Shown in pieces: positions 43,733 through 56,400 of a DNA stretch of 64,000 nucleotides. The notes beneath the pieces are model-generated. The model searched no databases. It was given only the letters and a program-made list of their open reading frames with translations, and was not told the origin of the DNA. The position numbers were made by a program, and so were the translations under genes. Each line of letters starts with the position of its first letter. Position 1 is the first letter of the stretch. Source of the stretch: Viridothelium virens (lineage: Eukaryota; Ascomycota; Dothideomycetes; Trypetheliales; Trypetheliaceae); the NCBI GenBank assembly GCA_010094025.1, contig ML991813.1, positions 206,787 to 270,786 on the forward strand. The letters are read 5' to 3'.

Positions 43733-45492
43733 ATGGGCTTCCTTCAGACTTTCGTTCGCAATGATGCGATGAAGACGGACCCGCCAGAGATCTACAACTG
43801 GCGGGTCTTCTTGCTTGCTTGTGCAGTAAGTACTGAACTTTTTTTTCCCGAAAAAAATCAGCTTGCTAATTGAGGCAGTCATGTTTTGGAGGCACTCTGT
43901 TCGGCATGGACATTGGCATTATCAGCGGAGTCATCACGATGAAGACTTTTGAAGAGTGCGGACTCTCTACGAACCCTTGAACGCGCTTACTGACGATACC
44001 TTAGCGCTTTTGGATACTCCAAGCTCGGCGACGCAAAAGCTGTCAAATTGGCTGATGCAAATCTGTCTGCCAATATCGTCAGTGTCATGCAGGCGGGAGC
44101 GTTTGCCGGCGCGCTCGCCGCGAACCCAATCGCCGACAAGTGGGGGAGAAAACCTGGTCTCCTCGTTGCAGCCGTGTTGGCGGGCATTGGAGGAATGATG
44201 CAGGCTGCCTCGAGCGGAAACCTCGGCGCCCTTTATACTGGTCGACTGATAGAAGGTCTTGGTCTTGGTGCAGCAACGATGCTAACACCAACCTACATTT
44301 CGGAAAATGCGCCACGAGCTGTTCGGGGAATGCTGGTTGGTCTGTATCAACTGTTTGAGACAATGGGTGCGATGCTTGCATTTTGGATCAATTGTATGAG
44401 ATACAGAACGTTTGGTACATTTTTTTTCAGGTCAATTAACAGATGGCAGATGGCGCACTTCTCAATCAAAGCGGCAACGGGCAATGGCAAGTACCACTGG
44501 CGATGCAGTGCTTACCAGCTGTTCTCTTGTTTGGTGGAATGCTTTTCTGCAACGAGTCTCCGCGGTGGCTGGCAAGGACGGATCAGTGGGAGAAATCGAC
44601 AGAGGTCCTTTCGCACGTTCGTAAACTCCCCGCAGACCACCCGTACGTACAGGCCGAGATCGTCGAGATGCGCCGGCAACTAGCGGAGGAGCTTGCAAGT
44701 GTAAACGGGGGCACCTCCTGGTGGTCTCTCCAAAAGGAAATGTGGACAGTGGCTGGAAATCGAAAGCGCGCGGCAATCTCAATCTTCCTCATGATCTGTC
44801 AGCAGATGACAGGGACCAACGCTGTCAACTACTATGCCCCGACCATATTCACCGATCTCGGCGTGACCGGAAATGCCAACAGTCTCTTTGCTACGGGAGT
44901 TTATGGTATCGTCAAGATGGTGTCCTGCGGCTTGTTTCTCCTCTTCCTCGCAGACACACTCGGTCGTAAGAAGAGTTTCCTCTGGACTGGTATCGCCATG
45001 GGAATTGCCATGTTCTATCTTGGCTTCTACGTTCGTTTCGATCCGCCTAAGGCAGGCGCCAGCGTCCCGCCCGCAGGCTACGTGGCTCTTGTGATGGTGT
45101 ACCTGTTTGCAGCTTTCTTCCAATTCGGTTGGGGACCCGTATGCTGGATTTATGTCTCGGAGATCCCGACTGCTCGCCTTCGAAGCCTTAATGTCAGTCT
45201 TGCTGCGGCTACGCAATGGGCCTTCAATCTTGTAGTAGCTCGATCGACGCCAGTGATGCTCGAAACGGTTGGGTCGAATGGATATGGAACCTATTTTATT
45301 TTTGGGTCCTTCTGCTTCGGCATGGTGGTGTTCGCGCTCTTTTTCGTTCCGGAGACGAAGGGCATCAGTTTGGAACGGATGGACGAGCTGTTTGGTGTCG
45401 CTAATTTCGAGGATATTGAGGATGTTGGTACTGCAGCTCGGCGTGCTTCGTTGGACGAGAAGGAGGCAGATGTCCACGTTGAGAGAGTTTAG
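43733..45492 (+). CDS. MFS sugar / quinate-type transporter
   Basis: Exons 43733-43825, 43879-43955, 44005-44393 and 44450-45492 give 533 residues. Sugar-porter marks are present: G[12 protein letters not shown] in helix 1, D-K-W-G-R-K after helix 2, N-E-S-P-R-W-L at the end of the first half, [12 protein letters not shown] in helix 7, L-G-R-K-K-S after helix 8, and [12 protein letters not shown] after helix 12. The overall outline is closest to fungal monosaccharide or quinate permeases. The intron between exons 2 and 3 has a weak donor (GTGCGG) but restores D-A-F-G-Y-S. Possible CreA sites lie upstream. It is the neighbour of the PAL gene, which converges on it. Confidence 0.88.
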
Positions 45493-46045
45493 GTTTATTT
45501 CCATTTAAAGCGTAACCCGGACTAACGTCCACCTGCACACAGACATCCCCGTTAGCTTTACGAAAATGATATCAAACAATATCACGTCGAAATTATTTTG
45601 CATTGTCTGGCCTTGAATGAGAATCAGGTGTTGGGCTCATCTGAGGACTTGAACTACGAAAGCCTATCCCATGATCGTATCAGCCTCTAAAGTTTTCGAG
45701 GATCGCTTCAAAATGCTGGTTTGGGCGGTCGAAGCAAGCATCAGTAAGTCAAGGGCGGAGCAGAGATGTGATCATAGGTACAAGTATTGATACGGGTAAG
45801 GTTGCTATCTATGATAGGTGCTGGCAGTTCGCAATATATGCAGCGCCTTAAAATGCACGAAGAAAGGAGTTCCGGATTCTGGTACCCGCCCAAAACTCAT
45901 AAAAACATTACGACACGCTAGCACAGAACGAAGTGATCCGTGAGCAACCGCGAGTCATTACTGTCCGATGCGGCTGTCATTGATCCCGCCATATGGCGGC
46001 TGACAGCAAGTGACCTCAACACTCTTCCTCGTTTGAAACTTTTGC
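45493..46045. other. Convergent spacer between sugar transporter and PAL
   Basis: About 550 nt of likely 3' untranslated sequence from both genes. No other signal is seen. Confidence 0.45.
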
Positions 46046-48494
46046 CTATAGCTTTGCCTCGCGGGCTCCCCTGGCCTTTCTCCGAGTATGTGCATCTTCA
46101 AGGCATTCTATCACCACAGGTAAATGTGAACCGCGTTGCAGTGCGCCATAGATCCTGCTAATGTAAGTGCCCAGTGTGTCACCTCTCTTTCCACCCATGA
46201 AAACTGATTCTCGAGAACGGCCAGGCAACTGCTGCTTGCGCAGGAATGGAACTTGCTGAGCTTCGCGCACAAATGAGTACATGGCTTTGGACGCAAACCC
46301 GAGGTATGGAAGAGTATGAGATGCTGAATGTTGGTCAAGGGTCGTTGCGTAGAGTGATTGCGCTGAAGCTGCCAGTCGCGACGTCCACTGATCAAGCTCT
46401 TGGTAGAGCTGTGCCAGGCCTTCATAGTGGTGAGTTGGTACAAGACCACGAGCAGATCCGCACAAGGATACCATGATGGACTGGAAGCGTTCTGACGAAT
46501 CCAGACTTGCGGATCCGCTAAATTTCGACAAGAAACCGATCCACAGTCGAATCCTTGCATCCTTTTGAACCTCTGAGCCTCCCTCCAGCCACTTGTTCGT
46601 CCATTTCTCTGTCTCGCGATCAAAAGTACCGGCGAATGAGTCCAAGAAATCGCGCTGAATTGCTCTGAGATCCAGAGCCTGACACACAGCTACCAGCATC
46701 GTTGATGTTAGATGCGTGAAAATGTCCAGCGCAGTCTGTGTATATCGAGCCGAGATCAGTGCCAACGAATTCAGACTCTGATTACTTTGCTCTGCGTTCA
46801 TAACGAACGGGGTGACGCCATGCGACAAGAATGCTAGCTCGGAGGTATACGACGCGGCGGCAACATCCATCCCTTTCATCAGAAAGTCGCAGCTCGGCTC
46901 ATCGGCTGTGAGATTGGGTGGTAAGCCGTTGCTCGTCGGTGGATTCATCATTTCCGTGAGTTGATGGAACAGCATCCGACCACCCATTTGCAGGCTATTC
47001 CGTGTCGTATCCATTGCCGACGTAATAGTCGTTGCTTGAAAGTTGCCTCCCTGCATCACCCGCCCGTCTGGAGCCATGAGTGGGTTGTCCGTGATTGAAT
47101 TGCATTCGGTCACAACCTGTTCATGAGCGAGAACTAACTTTTCAATCTCTGGTCCAAGCCATTGAGGTACAGTGCGCAACGAGTATCGGTCCTGTGGCAG
47201 GTTACTGTCGGAACTACCAATCTCCTCTCGTACGAGTTGCGACTTCCAAAGGAAGGAACTAATATTTTGTGCAATCTCCTCCTGACCTGGATGCGGTCGT
47301 ACTTGAGCAAAGTACGGATCGAAGCTTTCTCTGGTCCCATGCAAGGCCTCGACGGCCATTGCTGTTAGCATCTGGGCCAGCACAATACTCAAATGGACAT
47401 CGTGTAGTATGAGAGCTGCTGCGCCGGCAGAGAATGCTGTTCCATTGACAAGTGCGAGGGCTTCCTTCGGCGCAAATTCTATCGGCGAAATGCCCGCCTC
47501 CTCAAGGGCTACGTCTGCTCCAACTAGCTTCTTGGTCCCATTTGATTGGATCGACACTCTGATTGCCGGGCTGCCCTGAAGCAAATTTGCGACATATGAC
47601 AGCGGTATCAGATCACCAGATGCAGATATGCTCCCGCGTAGAGGAACCTCTGGTATGATGTTTTGCTCCAGAAGTTTCACGAGATTGGTGAGCAGTTTGA
47701 CGCGCACCCCAGAGATGCCATGAGATAGGGAATTGGCGCGAACTAGCATTGCGGATCTTACCCAAGTCAGCGGCATTACAGTTGTTACCCCCAGGGCAGC
47801 ATCGCTCAGCCTTGATCGAGCCAGCGCTGGCAATCTATCTATCAGCATAGATCTTCCATTGCTAGCGGTTGAACTAGATGCCGGGACACTGCCTTGTCCT
47901 CCGGACAATTCATCATTCTGTGCATCTGTATCTGCCAATATTCCACAGTTCAAAAGGCGCATGATAGCTTGCTGAAGTCCATCAACTTCGCTGGTTCTCG
48001 TGTTTGCACTTCCGCCTATCCCTGTGTTAACTCCTGTGTTCGTCAATTAGTGGAAAATGTTTCAGTCAAGATCGAACCACCTTAGCCTGTCGTTAATAGT
48101 GATTGTGGTCAGTACCATATATTGTATTCCCAGCTTCCAGGTTATCAGTCACATCTTGCGCACTCTGGCTGACTCGAGAAAGGCATGCTTGCGATACGCT
48201 TGTTTTCCCTCCGTATCTATGTAGCCAAATAGTAAGTACGAACAAGTCCTCACTAGTGGCAGTGCAATGTTGAAGAGTAGTTATACAGGAAAGGCAAAAG
48301 TTATCTGGGACGTAACAGGATGAAACTGATGGCCTGGACAATAACCATTAGGGCACACTAACTCACCGTGCCACAAAAACAATTTGTGCAAGTTTCAAAG
48401 ATCTCCCGTCAATGAGCACAGGCGCTTCCTTCGATGAGGAGATGAGGTCAACTAGAGACTTCCAGTTCAGAAGTATTAGATCAGTGTGAGCCAT
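46046..48494 (-). CDS. Phenylalanine ammonia-lyase (PAL/HAL family)
   Basis: Exons read right to left: 48494-48367, 48216-48116 and 48033-46046, giving 738 residues, the usual fungal PAL size. The splices restore V-A-R-Y-G-G and Y-G-V-N-T-G-I-G-G-S-A, a PAL landmark. Ala214-Ser215-Gly216 in S-I-S-A-S-G-D-L form the MIO electrophile, and N-G-T-A and N-S-I-T-D-N-P are also present. The eukaryote-specific C-terminal extension is intact. PAL removes ammonia from L-phenylalanine to give trans-cinnamate; some fungal members also use tyrosine, and selectivity cannot be set from sequence by eye. It is the first of three minus-strand genes (PAL, tyrosinase, adenylation enzyme) that could share a pathway. 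Confidence 0.92.
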
Positions 48495-49032
48495 GCTTGG
48501 CTTGAGATTCGTTCAATGATTAGAGAAGCGAAGGCTCAGAGATCAGGGCCTCCGCAGAAACATGTCAATGAGAACCTACTGAAGGGCTTAGAAGTGTACT
48601 AACAGCTGTGCCAGACTCCCATTGTTGATGCTCTGACGTGTACCTCTCGGCAGCATGCAGGATACCCCCTCAGTGGCGAATAGGAGACATGCGATTCTCG
48701 ATTTCGGACAGTACTTTAGCGGCTAATTGACTAGCTTACCGAAGCAAAAGCTCGAACAATCAAGATAACTTTATTCCCGAGACGTCCGAAACATCTTATC
48801 GATCATTTACATTCCACGAGGTACGCCTACAACATATGAGATATCTAAGAAGTCTGAAAATACCATTCAAATCTCAGACCAAGAAGAAGGAGAGAGTATT
48901 TTAAGACATCAATTCATTCATTTTCATTCAACTTCATTCACTCTGACCTCAATCAGGTCAGGTGCATCCGAGATTGCTACGCCTTGTAAGTCCACAGAAA
49001 CTATCCTGAGGCTTCGGCTCTAGCTCCATCAG
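48495..49032. promoter_or_regulatory. PAL promoter and tyrosinase 3' region
   Basis: The 538-nt interval between two minus-strand genes must hold the PAL promoter. No standard element is obvious. Confidence 0.4.
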
Positions 49033-50352
49033 CTAGTACTTGTAGCAGAATTGACCACCCTGAGTCTCCATGACGTTCTGGACCATCAAATTCCTGGACA
49101 AGCCGTCCATATCGAGGGGGTCAGAGAGTTGCGCTGGCTCCATGGAGTTACCATTGGCCTTGCCGTTGTAGGCATTCAACCTCTTGGCAGGGTCAGTCTG
49201 TTGCCACTGAGACCACAGCCTGTCAAGGTTGGTGTGGTGAAGGAAGAAAACTGGGTCTGGCAACTTGTGCGTCAGCGGAGGATTGCGCAGTAAACGGGGG
49301 TAAAGGTGAGCTTACCATTGGGCCCAGTAAATTTGCTGAGGTCACCACGGACACTGTGGCTCAAGAACTTGTGACCACGTCGTTCAACCTCGCTGGCGAA
49401 CTTATCAAAGTCTGGCTCAGTCATCAGGTCCTCAATGACTTCAGGCTTGATCAATTCTCCAAGTTCTTTGAGTTCGCCGTCACTTGGGAAGCCACGAGAG
49501 AGACAGTGAGGATGTTCTTCACCATCAAAATACCTCACTTTGATGCTAGAGAATGGCCCCTTGGTGACGCAGCGACCCTCTCCAACGGTCATAGCACCAG
49601 AAGCATCGCCATCACCACCGAGACCGGAGACAGAGTCCCATACAGGGGCAGCGTGGAAATTATTCCAGTCAAGAGACCAGTCCCAGTACCTGGATTTTAC
49701 ATCAGCAAACTGCACTAGGAATGTTGGAATTTCCAGAATCTTCCACTTACGGGAGGTCACCAGTGAAAGAGCAATCCTCCTTGAGAGCCTTCTCGTAGAG
49801 GTGGATGTAGTAACGGTGCCACGGAAGGAAAGGTGCGGATTTGTGAGCTAAGTTCCGAATTAGCATCAATCATTCACGGAAGCAGAACACAGTAGAATAC
49901 GTACTGTACGTAGAAGCACGCTTATGAACCCATGGGAAGTCATCATACAAAGTGCCGTTGTTGCGGAGCTTGGAAGGCTTCGTGGCAAGGCACTGGACCG
50001 CGTTGATGTAGTCGTTCTTCTCAGGCTCGCTAAGAGTTCGCCATTCACGGCGAGTGCTTGGCTGCTGGCAGACCCATGAAGCTTGACTGGAAGACGGGGC
50101 GCTGTAGGAAGTGGAGACAATAACAGGAGCGGGAGCAGTGGTGTGCTGCCACTGAAGCATGTTACCGAAGAAAAGAATCCATGTCGAGACAATAGATGAG
50201 AGGACAAGGAGAGTGAGGACTAGGGCAGAGCAAATGCCAGCCTTGATGGTAATGACGCTGGAATCAGCACGACCTCCAAGCTTCAATTCTCCTTCATACT
50301 CGCCATCCTCAACAGAGGTATAGCCAGGCTTAGTTCGGAAGACAGACAACAT
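49033..50352 (-). CDS. Membrane-anchored tyrosinase (UstQ-like, coupled copper)
   Basis: Four exons: 50352-49905, 49847-49751, 49689-49316 and 49256-49033, giving 380 residues. The start is the ATG at 50352; the frame opens two codons earlier at TTG. After a hydrophilic N-terminus a single membrane helix (S-A-L-V-L-T-L-L-V-L-S-S-I-V-S-T-W) predicts a type II anchor. Copper-A histidines lie in P-W-V-H-K, Y-T-H-K and P-W-H-R-Y; copper-B ligands lie in H-K-F-L-S-H-S-V-R-G-D and F-F-L-H-H-T-N-L-D. Tyrosinases hydroxylate phenols to catechols and oxidise them to quinones. The closest type I recall is UstQ of ustiloxin biosynthesis, but no UstYa-type (DUF3328) gene or precursor peptide is seen here. 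It sits between PAL and the adenylation enzyme. Confidence 0.88.
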
Positions 50353-51775
50353 CCTCAATGATAGGTAATGATGTAGTTGGGGAAACTGAATCGCCCAAAG
50401 CCCGGGGCTCTTGATTCTTTTATATACAATGCGGCCAGGAAGGTCCGCAGTCCGTTACGCACTCCTGCATGTTCTTTACAGTAACTGGCTGCAATGATAT
50501 GCGACATAAAGCCAATAAGTGCGCCAACTTCAACCATAGTCTCAAGTTGCCCCTCACTCACCCTTGAACTAAGCAACCTTCTCTGAGACAGGTGTAAATG
50601 CCCGGCATGTGGCGGCTTTCTTGATATTCAGAGGCACAGTAAACTGGTGTCTCAGCCAACCCAGAACCTTAATCTCATCTGAACATAGTTACAATGTTAG
50701 AGGTCGCCATGTCATCGTGCTAGATGGCGGCTTCCTTCCCATTGGAGGGCCGCCTGCAGGGCCTGTATCCTAGAGCCGGAAGGGAAGGTACAAGAGATTA
50801 GACGCAGCGGAGGATGATGGCGACGACCCGGGATGCTGCCGCTGTGTTATCATGCGCAAGAAACTGTGCCTCTGCCATGGGTGGGATCGACGCACACGAG
50901 GTTTTTTGTGCTGCAGTATTACTTCAGGTATTGCAATGGTGCAGGTGGCCATCCTGCTCGGAGCGGAAAAGCGAACCGGACCCGAGGAAAGAGACAACGA
51001 CGGGAAGGCCCGCATCTAGACGAACTTCCTAGCAGCAGGTCCACGAGTCAAGCAGCACTCTCCACGGGTGAATACCGTTGACGTGTTCCCACCCGCCCCC
51101 GCACTGGTTCCATGCATCCGTCTACCTGTCTCCGCGAGCATGTACGTGATGGGGTGATGTCTGCTCGTTTGCTCGTTTGCTCGGCGCTCACGTGTCGATC
51201 GGAGTGATCACTGCTGGGTTGGCTAGGGTTGACCGTCACTGGCGGTGTCAGGCAGTCAGGGCACAGGAAACGTGCCACCGCAGATCAGCACGGTGGCTTC
51301 ACGGCGCGTAGGTCGATCCCAACACACGTCACTTACCAAGAGACCGGGAAAAACTCCCAACTCCTGCACGTATTATGTGCCGATATGCAAGAATCGCTCA
51401 AGACTGTTGGCGCCGCATAAGCTGGAGGTGCGGTGTCCGGTCCCCGGTCGTTCGATAGCGCGGCAATTGTGCTGACATCGCCAGTTACTCTCCACCGGAA
51501 CCAGCCATCAAACGCTGTAAGCGCACAGAAGGAAGCGGAAGTAAGCGATGCTACCAGTCGGATGCCTACCGTCAGCAGTCACGAGTGTACCACGACAACT
51601 CACAAAGTCGCACACGCAGGCATGGAACGGATTGCGGCGAAGACATAAGACACGCACGGTATTCACCGGTGGCGTTACACGGTACTCTGCGCTACGATGG
51701 GGAACCTCGATCGGGGTGCTAACTATCGATGCGTGGCGCTGACTCTAGAAAGCACCTCTCGTTGCTCTAATGTCA
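50353..51775. other. Intergenic, tyrosinase promoter
   Basis: About 1.4 kb. I looked for carrier-protein or reductase residues that would extend the adenylation enzyme at 51776 and found none. Short open frames at 50770-51742 are on both strands and unrecognisable. Confidence 0.45.
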
Positions 51776-53455
51776 TTAGCGACGCGCCGAGCCCTTGTAG
51801 ATCTCATCCAATTCAGAGCTGTACAGTTGCACGGTCTTCTTGCGCTGTACCGATCCTTTCCCTGCCCTCGCCATGGGCTTTTCTGGGCCTGTAAAAAGCA
51901 CCGAATCCTTATCAATGCGTGCATAAGGAGACTCAGAAGAGTTTGCTCGCTCTATAGCGGGCCAGATTTCCATCACGAGCGCCGACCTTTCCTCTGCCGT
52001 TTTTGGTGGTGCTTTAGCTTCGATCAGGACTGTATAGTGAGGTCGACCAGTTCCACATATCAAAGCAGATTTGATTAGTGGGTGAGCATTAAGAATCCCT
52101 TCCATTCTTCCGGGATTCAGGACGAATCCGTTGGTTATGATGACCTTATCATCTGATCGACCCTCATACAGCCACAGTCCTTCCTTCGTCGGATGCTTCG
52201 AATACAAGTCCTTTGATTCGTACGCTTCGATGGTAGGAAATGTAGCAAAGATACCCTGGAAGTCCTGTAGCTTTTCCTGACGTACAAACACAAGCTCAAA
52301 TAGGCCGCTGGAGAAGGGACGCAGCTCACAGCCCATGACCGGGCTAAAGCTAGCGTATTCCCAATCCACACTATCGATCCTCTCAAGGGCGTATATTCCG
52401 ATTTCAGTCGTTCCAAAAGTTACAAAAAGGTCTACGTAGTCTTTCAAGACGTCCCCAATCTCCCCCGGTAGTGGAGCACCGCCAAAGGTAAGATACTTGA
52501 GCCGTTTCATATTATCCAAGTATTCCGGATTGCGACTTAATTCAATTATGGTGCTTGGAATTAGCAAGCTGCCCTGCACTCTCGCATGAATATGAGCCTT
52601 GTTGACAGTCTCTGCTGAGGGCAGGAATGATGCAGAAAATACTGGTGTAGCCCCAGAGTAGATGGAGAATGCCAGTATGCATATAGCTGCACTATGAAAC
52701 ATGGGCAATCCGAAGAAGAACCGTTCGCCAATGAATCGCGTGATAGATATCGGCTTCCCTCCAAGTTTGGGAATTTCGACAAAAAGGTCGGAATGGGCAA
52801 GGGTCCCGTGATTGAGCACAATTGGCTTGGGTAGCCCAGTGGATCCAGAGGTATGTAGAGCCACGAATGGTTCATACCTCGCTTGGTCAAAACTCTTAGT
52901 GTACGGATACAGCGGGACCTCAGCTTCTCTCATAATATCGTCGATGGAAGAGACAGTCAAAGCGGTCATGTTCTTCTTAGACACTATATCCCTAACATGA
53001 GGCGACTCGTTCACTGAAGTCAGTAATACGTTACACTGCAGCTCGTTGAGCAACGACAGGTGGCTTTCCACGTTATTGCTTGGAGAATTAAGAAATAGCT
53101 AAGCAGTCTGGTCAATGCCCTTTGTAGAGCTTTTCTGGGAAATACACGATACCTTGTAGCCCGTCTTAATCGCAGCGAATATCAAAACGATGTATGTCTG
53201 ATCCGTGGGACCTACGTAAGTTAAAGTTTCAAAGCTATTGCTACGACCCAATTTTTCTTCGATCCACCATGAAAAGCGATTGATAATGTCTGCAAGTTCT
53301 TTGAATGTGATATCACGAAAGCCATCTTCAGGATTTAAGGTCAAGGGATACGAAAAAGCAATTCGAGATGGATCGCTGAATGCTATCTCATCAATGAGGG
53401 ACGGTAGGAGCCGAGGAGCTCGATTTGAAGATATCGGGCGTATCGTTGCAGCCAT
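51776..53455 (-). CDS. Stand-alone adenylation enzyme of NRPS-like type
   Basis: Exons 53455-53153 and 53098-51776 are joined across a 54-nt intron (restoring G-Y-K-L-F-L-N-S-P), giving 541 residues. It begins like fungal NRPS-like enzymes (L-P-S-L-I-D-E-I-A, G-F-R-D-I-T-F). Adenylation motifs are complete: A3 T-S-G-S-T-G-L-P-K-P, A5 T-F-G-T-T-E-I-G, A7/A8 Y-E-G-R-S-D-D-K and N-P-G-R-M-E, and A10 lysine in G-K-G-S-V-Q-R. The protein ends about 20 residues after A10. The usual thiolation and reductase or thioesterase domains are missing, so it can make an acyl- or aminoacyl-adenylate but has no carrier in cis. It may load CoA, a carrier from elsewhere, or be a truncated relic. The three-gene context with PAL and tyrosinase suggests an aromatic acid substrate (inference). 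Confidence 0.87.
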
Positions 53456-56400
53456 GTCTCTGGATGTTAGTTAGCTATGACTAATCAGATCTATTCTAGG
53501 TGACTGAAAGAAGTTCTGGCGCCGTGGATATCACATGGCTCTCTGGCAACGGTTGTTGGTCCAGAAGTCATTAGTCACGCCCCAAAATACGGTGGAAAAG
53601 CCGCCTGTCAGGTTCGGTAACGCAGTTCAGCATGCATATTTTACACTCTGATTTTCTCCAATCATTCTTATCATATCGCCCTGATGATCAAAAAAGAGTT
53701 CAAGAGATTGGGGTACACACCAAGCGTTTGCACTAGCTGAGTAGCCTTTGCGTCTTCGAGCAGCTAACACATGTATAGTCCTGAGATTTATGGAAGACTA
53801 AATGCTCCGATGGCTGGGACGCACCCCTCTTCCCATGCGGGCTGTGCCGCAAGTGTCTCCATTGCCATCGGTGCTTGATTATTACCCGCTGTGAGCTCTC
53901 GAGTAAGATTGGCGATGAGTCAAGCCTACTCCGTATAGTCGCATTAGTGCAAAATGGGTGCTTCCGAGGAGTCCGAGCAACCCTGGTATCTACTCTACCT
54001 CACATCGACTAATTTTGAGGCGCCGTCCGTGCAAACTTAACATCATGAGGGTGACGTTTTTCATCTCGCCGCTTGCCACTATGGAGGTGGGGCTGTTGTC
54101 TTCACCAATTTATGCAGGATGCAAGCACCTAGTTTTGTCGCGAAGACAAGAGAAAAAAGCCCCTGCGAGGTGAGGGCTGCAATGGACTGTCGTAGCGTCT
54201 CGACAGTTCGCAGAAATCTCCGCAGCAGGATGTACGTCAACTTGGCAATGCTTCAAAAATGACACGAACTCTTTGACACGTCGACTAGCATCTTATATGG
54301 AGACCCACGATGCTTGGATTTTACAGAGATGATGCTCAAAAGTGGATTCGCCTCGGCGCTTTGGGGCCTAGCGAGTTCACGAACAAGCACGTTAAGAGGA
54401 GTTGCATTTCTAAAACCAGGCCGAGTATTTTCTGCAAGCACTACAAGGTCCTCCACGTTAAACCCTGGAAAACAAATGCATGTGTGGGTTCCGCGCCGTT
54501 TCCCATAATCCTAGATTAGTTGGACTTCGGGCCTGCCCGCGTGGACTCCGTCCGGTAGGCAGTGGATCTTTTACATACGTGCGGGGATCTCTACCTGGAA
54601 ATAGCACCCGAGTCAGTGGCATCAATTATAGTGCTTGCAGGTAATGCATGCAACTCATTGCATACAATACCTAATGCAAGAGACCCAGCACGCTACCGTC
54701 ACCCGAACCCGGAATGATGTTGCATCAATCCTGGAAAACAACAAGTGGAAAACGACCTGCAGATGATGTATTGATATTCATGTTTGTGGTTAGGTACATT
54801 TTTCGCTTGGTCCCAGCTTCTCAGCATTGATCGCCTGAGATCCATTCAACTGGTATGCTAAGCGTTGCCAGCTTCCAGCTGTCCCTAGGGGGGGCTTTGG
54901 TGGGAGTCTCATCGATTGATGACACTACCTAATATTCTTAACAGCCTCGTCAAAACTTGAACCTTTCACCAATTCTATTTCTATGCGCTGTTTCAGATCA
55001 TCGATTAAACTTTGAATGGCTGGAAGCAGGAGCGCAGATTTTATCGTTCAGGAAACAATCCTGGTGCATGTTCTTTTGAATTCAGGGTTTATATTCACAA
55101 GTGCCGAACATCATCAATCCTTGCTGTTGTTCACGACCTAGCATTGATGCAGCGCCATACGCGTCTCCTGCCACATTAAATGGCTTTGATCCCTAACTTA
55201 GTATTGAGAGAAAAAATCTAGAAGGCGAAAAAGAAATCTCATCCCCTTACGTGTCACAGGAAACGAGAGGTAGCTATCAATGAATTTGATCAGCTCTTGG
55301 ACTGGTCAGGATTTCATTGCGTCATACCAGTGCATTGTTCTCGGGTTGGACACCTCATATCCTGCCCTACTTACGATTTCCTTGACCTGAAGTGATCTGG
55401 CACAGGATTAGCCAGCAACTTTCGCTGTGAGTATCGATTGATTTTTGCTGTCTATTGCAATCTTAGTAGTGCATTTCCACTCTCGGTTTGAAATAGGATT
55501 TTCCGGGATAGATCATTTCTGGACCGATCATTTTGATTGATCGTGCTCTAATCCCACCATATCTGTTAAAGAGGACCGAGGATAGTACTGAACAATGTGT
55601 CAGCCAGTCTTGACTCTGAACTTGGTTTCTTCCTTTGGTGGAATGGATTCCCTCATCTTCAGAACGCTAGTAGTTGCCGAACTCCTCAAGGAGCAGGGTA
55701 GCATCTGGTCAGTGAAGAGTGCTTGCCTTTACTGTTGAGAGGAACATGGACAAAGTGTCCACAGGATCTTATCCACAGGACTCAACTCAAAGTTAGCCAT
55801 TTCAATATCTTCATGTGTATGCATCCGAGTCGATAACCAAAGAAAATCCGGCAGTTTCCAAATTGCAAATCATCTCAATTATCCACATCCGCAACGAGAC
55901 CCAGTTTCATTGCCGACTGTGATTCATCCCTATGCCCAGCAAAGCGTTTTCTCAGATCAGGCTCAGTCTCGGAGAATTGCGCTTGCGAATTTTTGAAGTA
56001 CACGCAAGCGCTTCGTCAAGAAGGCTGGATTTTCTGAGTGCTCATATTTTCAGGAGCCGCACGTCGTCTCGATTAGACGGGCAATGGAATTGCACGTCAA
56101 TTACCAGAGGGTGGATTACAGATCATAGAGTCCCCATCAGAGATTCAGCTAAGTTGCGATGGCGCCTCTTATAATGGAAGACTAGACGATAGAAGGGCTA
56201 AGGTACAGTGTTGATGTGCTGGTCTCACGCCTATGTTCAAGGTCTTTGAAGGAGCCACACCTGCCAATGTATTGTCATTTGCCACCAATTTCGCCTACTT
56301 TGGAGCACGGTGCCTCCGATCCGGTCTGTCAACCGTCATCGTCTTCCATCTATCCGGGTTGGCAAGCTTCCCAGCGTGTCCGAACTCCTAAATATGTGGG

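Noticed and set aside
49033-53455. Ustiloxin-like RiPP cluster suggested by the UstQ-like tyrosinase
   Set aside because: No UstYa-type (DUF3328) oxidase and no repeat-bearing precursor peptide are visible in the window, and the neighbours are PAL and an adenylation enzyme.
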